Shown: piece by piece, positions 35,735 through 44,642 of the stretch
How positions within the stretch are numbered: position 1 is the first letter of the stretch
How the letters are laid out: every line of letters begins with the position of its first letter
NCBI RefSeq assembly: GCF_000337595.1
Contig: NZ_AOIL01000069.1
Coordinates: 1,487-65,486, forward strand
Reading direction: 5' to 3'
Length of the DNA: 64,000 nucleotides
From: Natrialba taiwanensis DSM 12281
Lineage (GTDB): Archaea > Halobacteriota > Halobacteria > Halobacteriales > Natrialbaceae
Position numbers and translations under genes: made by a program
The notes under the pieces: model-generated
The model's database searches: none
Told to the model about the DNA's origin: nothing
Seen by the model: only the letters and a program-made list of their open reading frames with translations

Positions 35735-36067
35735 ATGGGACTCGGCAGCACCGCAAAGAAGATTCAGGGCCTCTCCGACCGCGCCGAAGCAATGTATAAG
35801 CAGGTACAGCAACTGCAACAGCGTATCAAGAACCTCGAAGGAGAGGTCGACGACACGCACGATACGGTCGAGCGCATCGACCACCAACTCTCCGAACAAC
35901 GCCAACTGCTGCTTGCCCTCGCCGAGGAACAGGGCATCGACGGCGAGCAAATCCTCGCCGAAGCCGCAATCGACGAAGCTGAACTCGACGACGAGGAGTC
36001 CACAGCGACCGACGACACGGCCACGGACACCGTTGATACCGAGCCGAGCGAAACGACCGCCGAGTAG
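35735..36067 (+). CDS. Small coiled-coil protein (DUF5798-like)
   Basis: 110 aa from MGLGSTAKKIQ; an ATG two codons upstream is the alternative. The first 80 residues are one long helix with heptads (YKQVQQLQQRIKNLEGEVDD, RIDHQLSEQRQLLLALAEEQ), and the rest is a Thr/Asp-rich acidic tail. The N-terminal MGxGSTAKK pattern fits the haloarchaeal family I recall as DUF5798. No function is known. Confidence 0.75.
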   Translation: MGLGSTAKKIQGLSDRAEAMYKQVQQLQQRIKNLEGEVDDTHDTVERIDHQLSEQRQLLLALAEEQGIDGEQILAEAAIDEAELDDEESTATDDTATDTVDTEPSETTAE

Positions 36068-36186
36068 CGCCCGTCCGTCCTCGTCGTTGCACGTCTCACC
36101 GCTTGCGAAGTCCGCACCCGAGGAGCAGTGTGACTGGTCGACCACAAAGGGAAGACCTAACAACAGTGGCAACATTTGCCAGAACG

Positions 36187-37167
36187 ATGACGACCCACGA
36201 GCGACCGTTGGACTCGGTGCTCGAGACGATCGGGCAAACCCCGCTCGTTCGCATCCGCGACGGCCCGCAGGGCGTCCGGATCTACGCGAAACTCGAGTCG
36301 TTCAACCCGGGTGCAAGCGTCAAGGACAGAATCGGCCGCTACATGCTCGAACGCATGCTCGAGCGCGGCGACGTCACCGCAGGCGGCACGATCATCGAAC
36401 CGACCGCCGGGAACACGGGCATCGGTTTTGCGACCGCCGCCCAGCAACTCGGCCTCAACGCCATCTTCGTCGTCCCCGAACGCTTCAGCGTCGAAAAACA
36501 GCAACTCATGGCCGCCCTCGGCGCGGAAGTCATCAACACCCCGACCGAGGACGGCATGGACGGCGCGATCGCCCGCGCCCACGAATTGGCCGACGAATTA
36601 GACGACGCCGTCGTCCCCCAGCAGTTCTCGAACCCGCTCAACACCGAAGCCCACTACGCCACCACCGGCCCCGAAATCTACGACGCCCTCGACGGCGAGG
36701 TCGGTGCCGTCGTCGCCGGCTGTGGCACCGCGGGCACGCTCATGGGCATCGCCCGCTACGCGTTAGAACAGGACCCTGACACCGTCGTCGGTGCCGTCGA
36801 ACCCGAGGGCTCCGTCTACGGCGAACTCCTCGGCGACGACCGCGAGGAAGGCGAGTACAAAATCGAAGGCATCGGCACCCACAACGTCGAAACCAACGAA
36901 CTGTTCGATCCCGAACTCGTCGACGCCGTCTATCCGATCTCCGACCGCGACGCCCACGACGAACTCGAGCGACTCGCTCGTGAGGAGGGACACTTGGTCG
37001 GGTCGAGCGCCGGGGCCGCAAGCGTCGCCGCCAAACACGTCGCCCGGGAGATTGCCGACGGCGAACTCGACGCGACGCACGACACGGTCGTTACTGTGTT
37101 TCCGGATTCGAGCGAACGCTATCTCTCGAAGGGGATCTACCGCTCGTTCGAGGAGTGGAGTTCCTGA
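36187..37167 (+). CDS. cysK: Cysteine synthase family PLP enzyme
   Basis: 326 aa. Uses PLP to make cysteine from O-acetyl- or O-phosphoserine and sulfide. The PLP lysine is in NPGASVKDRIG, the substrate loop in IEPTAGNTGIGF, and the phosphate-binding glycines in AGCGTAGTLMG; VPQQFSNPLN and DSSERYLSKGIY also match. Length and ends fit CysK. Cystathionine beta-synthase-type activity cannot be ruled out from sequence alone. Its last 31 bases overlap the end of a minus-strand small protein gene. Confidence 0.9.
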   Translation: MTTHERPLDSVLETIGQTPLVRIRDGPQGVRIYAKLESFNPGASVKDRIGRYMLERMLERGDVTAGGTIIEPTAGNTGIGFATAAQQLGLNAIFVVPERFSVEKQQLMAALGAEVINTPTEDGMDGAIARAHELADELDDAVVPQQFSNPLNTEAHYATTGPEIYDALDGEVGAVVAGCGTAGTLMGIARYALEQDPDTVVGAVEPEGSVYGELLGDDREEGEYKIEGIGTHNVETNELFDPELVDAVYPISDRDAHDELERLAREEGHLVGSSAGAASVAAKHVAREIADGELDATHDTVVTVFPDSSERYLSKGIYRSFEEWSS

Positions 37168-37370
37168 CCGACGGGCTCATCCGCCGCGGACGACCGCTGG
37201 AGCGTCGTCGCGTCGACGACCTCGAGTTCGTCGTCGCGTTCGACCTCCCACACCCGAAGGACGAGATGCGCCTTGCAGTGGTGTTCGACGACATCCATGC
37301 CCGTCGTCCGGTTTCGGAGGACGAGCTGACAGACCCCGTCGTTCGAGCAGTTCCCGGACCGGTCACACAT
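37137..37370 (-). CDS. Small Cys-rich protein overlapping cysK
   Basis: 77 aa: MCDRSGNCSNDGVCQLVLRN at the N-terminus with Cys at 2, 8 and 14, a DVVEHHCKAHLVLRVW middle section with more His/Cys, and an acidic tail. The spacing could bind one zinc. The 3' end overlaps cysK by 31 bases in the opposite direction. A TATA-like stretch (cttacatacc on the minus strand) about 30 bases upstream supports a real gene. I do not recognise the family. Confidence 0.5.
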   Translation of the reverse strand: MCDRSGNCSNDGVCQLVLRNRTTGMDVVEHHCKAHLVLRVWEVERDDELEVVDATTLQRSSAADEPVGQELHSSNER

Positions 37371-37431
37371 AGGTACGTCTCTTGTGTAGTCTACTGGTAT
37401 GTAAGTCTCTGTCGGTGGTACCCCCCAGTGT

Positions 37432-37857
37432 TCAAACGCGCGACGATTCGGCGTGTAGCCGCCGGTGTTCGACTTTCATACAGCGATCCTGCACGACCTG
37501 CCGGCCCGCCTCCTCGGCACGGGCGGCCGCCTCGGCGTCTCGAATGCCCTGCTGGGTCCAGATCACGTCGGCGTCCGTGCGCTCGAGCGCCGTCTCGACG
37601 ACTCCGGCGACTTCCTCGCTCGGCCGGAACACACAAACGATATCGATCTCGTCTTCCACGTCCGCGAGCGTATCGAGGGCATTTCTGCCGAAAATCTCGT
37701 CCGCGAAGGGGTTGACCGGGATCACGTCGTAGCCGTGGTCCCGGAGATACGCCGGCACGTCGTGGGCCGCCTTGCCCGGCGTTCGCGAACAGCCGACCAC
37801 CGCAATCGTCTCCAGTCCGAGGATCTCCCGGAGCGCAGCGTCCGATTCGAGTGGCAT
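37432..37857 (-). CDS. CoA-binding domain protein
   Basis: 141 aa, a single Rossmann-type CoA_binding_2 domain: TIAVVGCSRTPGKAAHDVPA near the N-terminus, GYDVIPVNP, IDIVCVFRPSEEV, VIWTQQGI and VVQDRCMKVEHRRL. The C-terminal Cys-containing motif is typical of the YccU/YneT type. These proteins bind CoA or related nucleotides, but their physiological role is unclear. Confidence 0.88.
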   Translation of the reverse strand: MPLESDAALREILGLETIAVVGCSRTPGKAAHDVPAYLRDHGYDVIPVNPFADEIFGRNALDTLADVEDEIDIVCVFRPSEEVAGVVETALERTDADVIWTQQGIRDAEAAARAEEAGRQVVQDRCMKVEHRRLHAESSRV

Positions 37858-37907
37858 ATGCCGGCCTACGGGCTCCGGACAGTTGTATCCCTCCCGTTTC
37901 GCTCGAC

Positions 37908-38765
37908 TCAGATCCAGCCGAACTCGAGTTCAAGTGCCGCACGGCCGACGATGAACGCGAGTGCGGCGAGAAACGTGCCGTACTTGAGGTGGGACTGTCC
38001 CGTAGTCGGATCCTCGAAGCTCTCGTAGGCCGCGACGATCATGATCGCGTTGGCCGGTATCACGACGACCAGATACGCGAGTTCGAAGTGCCCGAGGACG
38101 TAGGGCAGCGGACTCGCGAGGACGCCGATCGCGAGCAGCCCCGCGGCGACGTAGAGCGCGCGGCGCTCGCCGATCGCGATCGGCAGCGTGTTCAGCCCCT
38201 CCTCGCGGTCGCCCTCCACGTCCTCGACGTCCTTGATGATCTCGCGGGTGAGCGTCGCGATGGCCGCCAGCGCACAGAGGACGACCGCCGGCCCGATCTC
38301 GCCGACCGCCGCCGCGCCGAACAGAAACGTGCTCCCGACGAGGTAGGCCACCAGGGCGTTCCCCAGCCCGGGCAATCCCTTGAAGAACTCAGTGTAGGCC
38401 ACCAGCGCCACCAGGTTGATTCCTGCGATGGCAATCGCAAATCGCGGGAGCGTCAGGGCGAACGCCACGGCCGCGACGAAGAGAACGAGGCTGAACGCGA
38501 GCGCGCCGCGCGGACTCACCGCACCGCGCGGAATCGCCCGCTCGGGCTGGTTGATCCGGTCGATCTCTCGATCGAAGTAGTCGTTGATCGCGTTTCCCGC
38601 ACCGACTGCAAGTCCCGTTGCTGCGACCGCTGTCACTGTCTCCGGGGTCTCGGTCGTGACACCACCGGCGACGAACGCGCCGATGAAGGTCAACACGCTC
38701 GCGGCGAGCACGTTCACCGGCCGCGTCAACTCGGCCAGCCCGCGGATCGTCTCCCCCGCTGTCAT
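37908..38765 (-). CDS. Digeranylgeranylglyceryl phosphate synthase (UbiA family)
   Basis: 285 aa with eight or nine membrane helices. Adds the second geranylgeranyl chain to geranylgeranylglyceryl phosphate in archaeal lipid synthesis. Prenyl-diphosphate-binding motifs: NAINDYFDREIDRINQPERA (first Asp-rich motif) and REIIKDVEDVEGDREEG (second). Start MTAGETIRGLAELTRP and length fit archaeal DGGGP synthases. The enzyme is firm as UbiA; the lipid assignment follows from its archaeal type. Confidence 0.9.
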   Translation of the reverse strand: MTAGETIRGLAELTRPVNVLAASVLTFIGAFVAGGVTTETPETVTAVAATGLAVGAGNAINDYFDREIDRINQPERAIPRGAVSPRGALAFSLVLFVAAVAFALTLPRFAIAIAGINLVALVAYTEFFKGLPGLGNALVAYLVGSTFLFGAAAVGEIGPAVVLCALAAIATLTREIIKDVEDVEGDREEGLNTLPIAIGERRALYVAAGLLAIGVLASPLPYVLGHFELAYLVVVIPANAIMIVAAYESFEDPTTGQSHLKYGTFLAALAFIVGRAALELEFGWI

Positions 38766-38852
38766 TGGCGATACTGCTCAGGCCGACCGGTTAAACGGTA
38801 CGATCCGCTGGCGCAGCCGGTGTGTGTCTCCCGTGCGCGCCTGTCATAATTA

Positions 38853-38932
38853 GTATCGTCATCGTCAGTGTCGGCACCGGTATCGGTATCGGTATCGATA
38901 TCGACACCGACACCGATATCGGACCCGCTACC
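38853..38932. repeat. Degenerate six-base repeat, ggtatc type
   Basis: About a dozen tandem units of the form (c)ggtatc/cgacac lie between ubiA and the next small gene. An ORF crossing it on the minus strand would encode Val/Asp/Thr repeats, but it lacks other coding features. The six-base period matches repeats found inside proteins elsewhere in the window. Confidence 0.6.
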
Positions 38933-39122
38933 GCCAAGCCCCAAGCTCACAACACAAGTCAGATGAAACCGTCAGCCACGCCTCCTCTCGCTCGAGCGCG
39001 GTCGCGTCCGCCGGCACCACCGTCACCGCCCCCGTCTCGTCCGTTCTGAACTCGAGTTCAGGTTCAGATTCGTCGGGATTTGGCGGACCGTGATCGTCGG
39101 CCGCGGTGAACTCGGCTGTCAT
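38928..39122 (-). CDS. Small conserved haloarchaeal protein (DUF7511-like)
   Basis: 64 aa from MTAEFTAADDHG; a Met 9 codons upstream is possible. The protein has an acidic N-terminal half and ends TVVPADATALEREEAWLTV, SSDLCCELGAWR. The ending, with a Trp-Leu strand and a final Arg, is like short haloarchaeal proteins I recall as DUF7511. The DNA repeat noted above overlaps its 3' end. No function is known. Confidence 0.6.
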   Translation of the reverse strand: MTAEFTAADDHGPPNPDESEPELEFRTDETGAVTVVPADATALEREEAWLTVSSDLCCELGAWR

Positions 39123-39258
39123 TAGCGGGGATTGGAAGTATTGGGACAAGACCTGCGAGGTGGTTTTCAGTGGGTGGGAATGGCGGGGTGTGATGGGGTC
39201 TGTCGGAACCGGTGAAAATCGAGTGACTTATACGGAACCACCGGATACGAAGGGGTGC

Positions 39259-39333
39259 GGGCGCTTAGCTCAGTCTGGACAGAGTACTTGGCTTCGGACC
39301 AAGCTGTCACGGGTTCAAATCCTGTAGCGCCCA
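39259..39333 (+). tRNA. tRNA-Arg (anticodon TCG)
   Basis: 75 nt. Acceptor GGGCGCT pairs with AGCGCCC, discriminator A at 39333. The anticodon arm CTTGG-CTTCGGA-CCAAG gives anticodon TCG. The T arm is CACGG-GTTCAAAT-CCTGT. CCA is not encoded and no intron is present. Confidence 0.96.
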
Positions 39334-39563
39334 CTCGCAGACGACTCGATTCTCAACTAACACTAATTCGACTGTAGAGGTATCAGTAGGGATATCTTCG
39401 CTGGTATTGGTGGTCTGTCAAGGGTGATCGAAATATGATCCCAACAGGAAACGGGTTGCGGCTCCGTCATATCATGCGATTCTCTTCGCAAATCGGGGGT
39501 GGTCGGTGTGACGATAGCGCCGTGTCCGTCGGACGATCACTCGACCTGTGACCACTGTGGGGC

Positions 39564-40196
39564 CTATCCGAAGAGGTTCTGGAGCGTCAGGACGACGAAG
39601 AGCAGAATCACTGCTTCGGAGATTACCCACGAGTTCTCGTTCATCCAGTTGCGGACCTGCGGGAGCGCAGCTTCTGCTCGCTCTTCGAGAAGGAACACGC
39701 TGAGCGATGGAACCGCCAAGAGAAACAGCGTGAGCAGGACGAACCCGGCCGCATCCGTGACCGGATCGCCGTTTGCCGCGAGGTAGGTTCCGACGCTAAC
39801 CGAGGTGACGATATCGGTTGGAAAGACGCCGAGGAGGAGAAAACCCAGTTTCAACGAGAGCGGGGGTGTCGCGTTGGTCAGTTTTCCCATCCACGCCGGC
39901 GGCTTCGACACGTTCCGTTTCCGATAGGTATCCATGGCCGCGTACAGAAGAAAAACGAGGACGAGAACATAGAGCAGTTGTTTTGCGCTCGCCCCTAACA
40001 GACCGCCGCTAGCACCGAAACTGTTCCCGAAGAGGTACGCGATACCGACGACGAGACTGATAGAGAGGGACGCGCCGAGAACGTAGGCCGTAGAGTTCGC
40101 CCGCCACTGGTCGCTCGTGGCGAGGAAGATCGGAGAGAGTATCTGCGGGCCCGCGATCATCACGATGGCTAACGGGATGACTTCCAGGAAACTCAT
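39564..40196 (-). CDS. GAP/LysE-like membrane protein
   Basis: 210 aa with six predicted helices and an extracytoplasmic loop at about residues 90-110. The pattern (MSFLEVIPLAIVMIAGPQIL at the start, GFLLLGVFPTDIVTSVSVG, FVLLTLFLLAVPSLSVFLL) fits the GAP (Sap, sulfolipid-addressing) family of LysE-like proteins. The transported compound is unknown. A short hairpin (cctcca-tttt-tggagg, 40239-40254) stands 43 bases before the start codon. Confidence 0.75.
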   Translation of the reverse strand: MSFLEVIPLAIVMIAGPQILSPIFLATSDQWRANSTAYVLGASLSISLVVGIAYLFGNSFGASGGLLGASAKQLLYVLVLVFLLYAAMDTYRKRNVSKPPAWMGKLTNATPPLSLKLGFLLLGVFPTDIVTSVSVGTYLAANGDPVTDAAGFVLLTLFLLAVPSLSVFLLEERAEAALPQVRNWMNENSWVISEAVILLFVVLTLQNLFG

Positions 40197-40475
40197 GGCT
40201 CGTACCCGCCGTGATTCGATTTGTTCTGCCGGCCGGCCCCTCCATTTTTGGAGGCGTATTTACTGGATACCATTACCGTGATTCTCTCCCGAAGCGTAGT
40301 AGGCCGCCAACGGCAATTAGTATTGTCGGGATTATGTAAAGAGTCCGTCTCAGTTTTTAGAGAGACTTCGTTCGCTCGCTTCGCGTCGCAATTACCTGTC
40401 TACTCACGGCAGCAGTACTCTCCATTTCTCGTGAAGTGGAGCTTATATCCCGTGACAGCATACTAATAATTGACT

Positions 40476-40880
40476 ATGAGAATTAATTGGTCAGCAGTCA
40501 TAACTGGATTCGTCGTGACCCTCGTGCTCGGGTTCATCAGCGGGATGATCTACGCGGGATCTGACGCCTCGGTCGCGGTCTTACACTGGGGAACCATCGG
40601 CATCCTCGGCGGCCTCACCGCCGGCTACCTCGTCGGTGGAAGGATAGGCACCGGTGCGCTCCACGGCGGTATCGCGACCGTCTTCGGATCGCTCATCCTG
40701 TTAGTCATCGCAGCGTTTACGACGCTCCTGTTTGCGGGCGTCGTCCCGATGTTCAGCATGGTCGTCCTGGGCTTGCTCATGCTCGCGTTCTACGCCATCC
40801 CCGGTGTGCTGGGTGGCGCGATCGGCTCGTGGGCCAAGAGTCGCCGGACCACCACGGAGATGGTCGGTACGCGGGCCTGA
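40476..40880 (+). CDS. DUF5518-like membrane protein
   Basis: 134 aa from the ATG at 40476 (MRINWSAVITGFVVTLVLGF). Four hydrophobic helices with glycine motifs (GILGGLTAGYLVGGRIGTGALHGG split over two helices) are typical of the small haloarchaeal DUF5518 membrane proteins. No function is known. The upstream region is AT-rich, with tatactaataattgac before the start. Confidence 0.78.
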   Translation: MRINWSAVITGFVVTLVLGFISGMIYAGSDASVAVLHWGTIGILGGLTAGYLVGGRIGTGALHGGIATVFGSLILLVIAAFTTLLFAGVVPMFSMVVLGLLMLAFYAIPGVLGGAIGSWAKSRRTTTEMVGTRA

Positions 40881-41124
40881 GCGACTACCGACAGGACCGA
40901 TCACTTTTATCGAAACAGCCGTCCTCTCTCGAGGAGTTCTTTGGCGGCCGTTCGTGATCGGTCACGGCTTTCCGGTGGACAGTTCGATTATTGTTGGGTA
41001 TATGGGACGTTCAGTGTCGACACTGAGTAATAGCGCACACAAATTCAGGTGTTATTCAAAAATATGTGTGACTTTTTTGATGAGGGTCGGAAAAACATTT
41101 ACTGTCGAGTATGGAGCGTGAGGC

Positions 41125-41325
41125 ATGAACAACATACGCAGTATCGACCTGGACAACCCGCTACTGTATATCCTCACCATGATCATCACCTGGATAGTCG
41201 TAGCAGGTGTCTTTGAAACGGTATTCGCTGATGGTAACTGGACGAACGCAATTAGCCAGGGGATCGTCGGCGGTCTTGTTTTCGGGGTTGCGATGTACTA
41301 TCTCATCCAGTATACTGGGAGCTAA
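41125..41325 (+). CDS. Small two-helix membrane protein
   Basis: 66 aa: MNNIRSIDLDNPLLYILTMI runs into a first helix, a short polar loop (FADGNWTNAIS) follows, then a glycine-containing second helix (GIVGGLVFGVAMYYLI). Base composition is less GC-rich than the neighbours. I do not recognise the family. A TATA-like tttttga region lies about 50 bases upstream. Confidence 0.6.
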   Translation: MNNIRSIDLDNPLLYILTMIITWIVVAGVFETVFADGNWTNAISQGIVGGLVFGVAMYYLIQYTGS

Positions 41326-41432
41326 CCCCCAGAGAAGAACTCGCGAGGAGCAATTGACCATGTATAATTGAGAAGCCTGGTTTCTTCTGGACACTATCGA
41401 ACGCCGCGTAGAAAATAGCGTCAGGGTACATG

Positions 41433-42608
41433 TTAGACGACGCGAAGGTCCCTCGGATAGTCGTTCATGGTCTCGTATCCATCGTCGGTGACGACGACGA
41501 GGTCTTCGAGGCGGACCCCGCCGGTTCCCTGTTCGTACAGTCCGGGTTCGACCGTGACGACGTGCCCGGCCTCGAGTTCGCCGGCTTGCTGTGCGAGGTA
41601 CGGCGCTTCGTGAACGTCAAGGCCGACGCCGTGGCCGGTCGCGTGGGGGAAGCCGCTGTCGGGGTCGTCCGCCGTGCGGCCCGTGGGGTAGCCCGCCGAC
41701 TCGAACACGTCGCAGACGGCGGCATGGACGGTTTCGCCGGTGACGCCCGCCCGGATGGTGTCCAGGGCTGCCTCGGAGGCCTCGGAAACGAGGGCGTACC
41801 ACTCTCGGGTGCGATCGCTGGGGGTGCCCTTCACGACGGTGCGAGTCATGTCCCCGAAGTACCGCGTCCGCTTGTGTCGGGGGAAGATATCGATGATGAT
41901 CGGGACGTTCGCTCGCAGCGGTCCGGTGCCGGGATCGTGGGCGCGGGCCCCCGCGGGTCCGGACGCGACAATGCACTGATCGAGTCCGCAGCCTCGGTCC
42001 AGGACCGCGCGTTCGATGCGCTCGCGCACCCGCTCGCTCGTGAGGACATCGCCGTCGAGGTGTAACACGCCGTCCGCGACGGTCGCGCGTTCGAGCAGGT
42101 CTTCGGCGGCGGCCATCCCGTCTTCGGCCGCTCGCTGTGTCTCCCTGATGTGGTCAATCTCGCGGTCGTGCTTGACGGCGCGGATCTCGTCGAGGACGTA
42201 CTCGTACTCCGGCACGACTTCGATGCCGTGCTCGCGCAGCAGATCGGCGGTGCCGACCGGGAACGAGACGGGAACCGACACCGAGTCAATACCGGCGGCG
42301 TCGAGGAAGTCCACGGTTACGCGTTTCCTGGCTTTTCGCGGGTCCATGTCTTCGAGTTCAGCCGCGTTTCTGAACTCGGCGCGGGAGCGGATTTCGTCGC
42401 CGTTGCTGTCGCGTTCGGCCTGGCTACATTCGGGACCTGGAAGGAGGAGGGTGACGCGCTCGTCGGCGTAGAGCGTGACGAACTCGTCGAGCATGTGGTA
42501 GCCGGAGAGGTAGTACTGGTGGCTGTCGTTCCCGTCGGCGTCGAGCAGGTAGCCGTCGGTGCCGGCGCGGTCGAGAAACGCGGTCAGTTGGGGAATTGCC
42601 GGTGTCAT
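41433..42608 (-). CDS. M24-family Xaa-Pro peptidase
   Basis: 391 aa from [17 protein letters not shown] creatinase-like N-domain (residues 1-165) precedes the pita-bread catalytic domain. The five metal ligands are in order: Asp in [12 protein letters not shown], Asp in YFGDMTRTV, His in [17 protein letters not shown], Glu in [10 protein letters not shown] and Glu in VRLEDLVVV. It probably removes N-terminal residues before proline from peptides in the cytoplasm. A prolidase role cannot be told apart. Confidence 0.9.
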   Translation of the reverse strand: MTPAIPQLTAFLDRAGTDGYLLDADGNDSHQYYLSGYHMLDEFVTLYADERVTLLLPGPECSQAERDSNGDEIRSRAEFRNAAELEDMDPRKARKRVTVDFLDAAGIDSVSVPVSFPVGTADLLREHGIEVVPEYEYVLDEIRAVKHDREIDHIRETQRAAEDGMAAAEDLLERATVADGVLHLDGDVLTSERVRERIERAVLDRGCGLDQCIVASGPAGARAHDPGTGPLRANVPIIIDIFPRHKRTRYFGDMTRTVVKGTPSDRTREWYALVSEASEAALDTIRAGVTGETVHAAVCDVFESAGYPTGRTADDPDSGFPHATGHGVGLDVHEAPYLAQQAGELEAGHVVTVEPGLYEQGTGGVRLEDLVVVTDDGYETMNDYPRDLRVV

Positions 42609-42881
42609 AGGCCCGAGGTTTCGAAGGTTGAACAATAAGCGGTATTGAGGGGTGGTATCAGGGGTCGCACACGTCTGGTTTGCTGCTAAATGCTATGATC
42701 ATCACACTATTTCACCTATCGACTGCGAACTAGTTCTCTGTGAGTGTGTAGTTTACAAACATAGAAGCGTGAGTATACTTGGCCTACTGGATGTTGTCGG
42801 CCTCTATTGAAATCCCTAGCCGCTAATAGGATTGGAAACTGTCCGTTAGTATAGCACGCGTATTTATCGAGAGTAGATTTT

Positions 42882-43084
42882 TCTGCTCTGTTGAACAGGG
42901 GTACGGCGTCGGGGTGGGTGTGTTATGGCCGCGAATCAGCGGTTGAAAAGTAAAATCTTAGAAACCAATCTTCATTCTTGCTACCAAGTCAGAAAAGTAC
43001 GCTACCGGTGACCACTAAACGAATCGTCTCTGCCGTAGTTTTCTCTTCCTCTCGGAGTTCAGAAAAGCAATCCAACAGGGCAGA
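42882..43084 (+). mobile_element. MITE-like element, left copy (203 bp)
   Basis: 203 bp with imperfect terminal inverted repeats: the left end starts tctgctctgttgaacagg and the right end, read on the minus strand, starts tctgccctgttgga. A nearly identical 203-bp copy lies inverted at 46269-46471. It has no transposase. A clear target-site duplication was not found around the single copy. The 273 bases before it (42609-42881) hold no gene. Its right edge abuts a truncated gene. Confidence 0.8.
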
Positions 43085-43199
43085 CGAGTCCGCCCTGAAG
43101 CAAACTGACGACGAGGTAGACACCCACCAGAAGGAGACCGTTTCGGGTAAACGCCCGGAGGAGGCCGTTCTTGAGTGCGGTACGGACGCGGATGGTCAT
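43085..43199 (-). pseudogene. Truncated membrane-protein gene cut by the left MITE
   Basis: From the ATG at 43199 the minus strand reads MTIRVRTALKNGLLRAFTRN and then GLLLVGVYLVVSLLQGGLV, after which the frame runs into the MITE end. The N-terminus resembles haloarchaeal multi-pass membrane proteins of the DUF7847 type. The rest of the gene is missing on both sides of the element, so the insertion came with a deletion. Confidence 0.6.
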
Positions 43200-43613
43200 A
43201 GTGGTAGTCACGGTAGGGGCTGTCTTAATCGCCATGATATCGATGGGAAACACCGACTATCCATACTCTGCACCGATGGCTGTTCGAAGGATTGGAGGGG
43301 CGTGACAGTAGGATTGCTGAGCGGCAATGGGCTCGATGCTTTGGCTCGCCGTATCGGTACACGCCGATTTTCTGAGCCAGAAAATCGGATCATCCGTTTA
43401 ATGTCCCCGGGTTTGTCCGGTTGAGTGTATGAAACTGAATAGGCACACGATACCACCAGCCCTCTATACATATGTGGGCTGTTGTAGTGCAGTACGAACG
43501 TTCCGCACTTCCCCCCGTCTACGGCAGCCGAACACTGAACACGTAAATCAGCCGCTGCAACGGGCACTAATGCGAGGCTGCTGCTTTCAGAATTCGGTGG
43601 TGGATGCGTAGCC
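43200..43613. other. Leader region of the ABC cassette
   Basis: 414 bases with no gene. A TATA-like ctctatacatatg at about 43462-43474 is the only promoter-like site; it is about 140 bases from the ATPase start, implying a long leader or an unseen proximal promoter. No IS gene or RNA gene was recognised. Confidence 0.45.
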
Positions 43614-44642
43614 ATGTCCGCCATCGAACTCACGAACCTGACGAAGCAGTATGGAGATGTAACCGCGCTTCAGGGATTCGACCTTACGGTCGAAGAAGGC
43701 GAGATCTACGGCTTTCTGGGACCAAACGGGGCCGGAAAGTCAACAACAATCAATATCTTACTTGATTTTGCCAGACCAACGTCCGGAGACACTGAAGTGC
43801 TCGGCCACGACGCACAGGCGGAAAGCAAACGCATTCGAGAGCGCGCGGGCGTGCTCCCCGAGGGATTCGACATCTACGATCGGCTAACCGGCCGCAAGCA
43901 CCTCAACTTCGCCATCAAGTCGAAGAAAAGCGATGATGATCCCGACGCGCTCGCTGAACGAGTCGGAATAGCCGACGCGATAGACCGAAAGGCTGGCGGT
44001 TACTCGAAGGGAATGACTCAGCGGCTTGTCCTCGGGATGGCGCTGGTTGGCAAACCAGACTTGCTGATCCTCGACGAGCCCTCAACGGGACTCGATCCTA
44101 ACGGCGCGCGCGAGATGCGCGAAATCATCCGTGCAGAGCGCGATCGCGGCGCGACGGTGTTTTTCTCCTCGCATATCCTCAGTCAGGTTGAGGCGGTCTG
44201 TGACCGGGTAGGCATATTGCTTGAGGGTGAACTCGTCGCTCAAGACACCATTGAGGGGCTCCGCGATACGACGAGCACCGAGGCGACCTTGGTGGTTGAG
44301 GTTGATCGAGTGGCTGATGGAGTTCTCGACGAGGTACGCACGCTCGCGGAGGTTTCGGAGGCGAGCGCCGAGGGCACCACGATCACGGTGTCGTGCGAGG
44401 ATTCCTCGAAGACGGTAGTGTTGGACACCATCGAGGATGCTGGGGTATCAGTTGAGAACTTCACGACGGAGAGCGCCTCACTCGAAGACCTGTTCGCGTC
44501 GTACACCACCGATGAGCACCATCGACCAGCGGATGAAGCCGACCAGTTGAGAGACGGAAATAGTCAATCCGACGGTGCGACCATCCAGTCGGCTACCGGG
44601 GCCGATGGATCAACTGATGAGGACACGGCGGGCCGTCCATGA
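43614..44642 (+). CDS. ABC transporter ATP-binding protein
   Basis: 342 aa. Walker A is GPNGAGKSTT at about residues 37-46, signature YSKGMTQRLVLG, Walker B LLILDEPSTGLD. The C-terminal 110 residues are a regulatory domain (VVEVDRVADGVLDEV) and a low-complexity acidic tail. The type is that of ABC-2 exporters, such as those for drugs or for nitrous oxide reductase maturation (NosF-like). It overlaps the permease gene by four bases. Confidence 0.92.
   Translation: MSAIELTNLTKQYGDVTALQGFDLTVEEGEIYGFLGPNGAGKSTTINILLDFARPTSGDTEVLGHDAQAESKRIRERAGVLPEGFDIYDRLTGRKHLNFAIKSKKSDDDPDALAERVGIADAIDRKAGGYSKGMTQRLVLGMALVGKPDLLILDEPSTGLDPNGAREMREIIRAERDRGATVFFSSHILSQVEAVCDRVGILLEGELVAQDTIEGLRDTTSTEATLVVEVDRVADGVLDEVRTLAEVSEASAEGTTITVSCEDSSKTVVLDTIEDAGVSVENFTTESASLEDLFASYTTDEHHRPADEADQLRDGNSQSDGATIQSATGADGSTDEDTAGRP

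Noticed and set aside
38762-38950. 62-codon minus-strand ORF with Asp-Thr repeats next to ubiA
   Set aside because: It is produced by the six-base repeat, and the part outside the repeat has no coding character.
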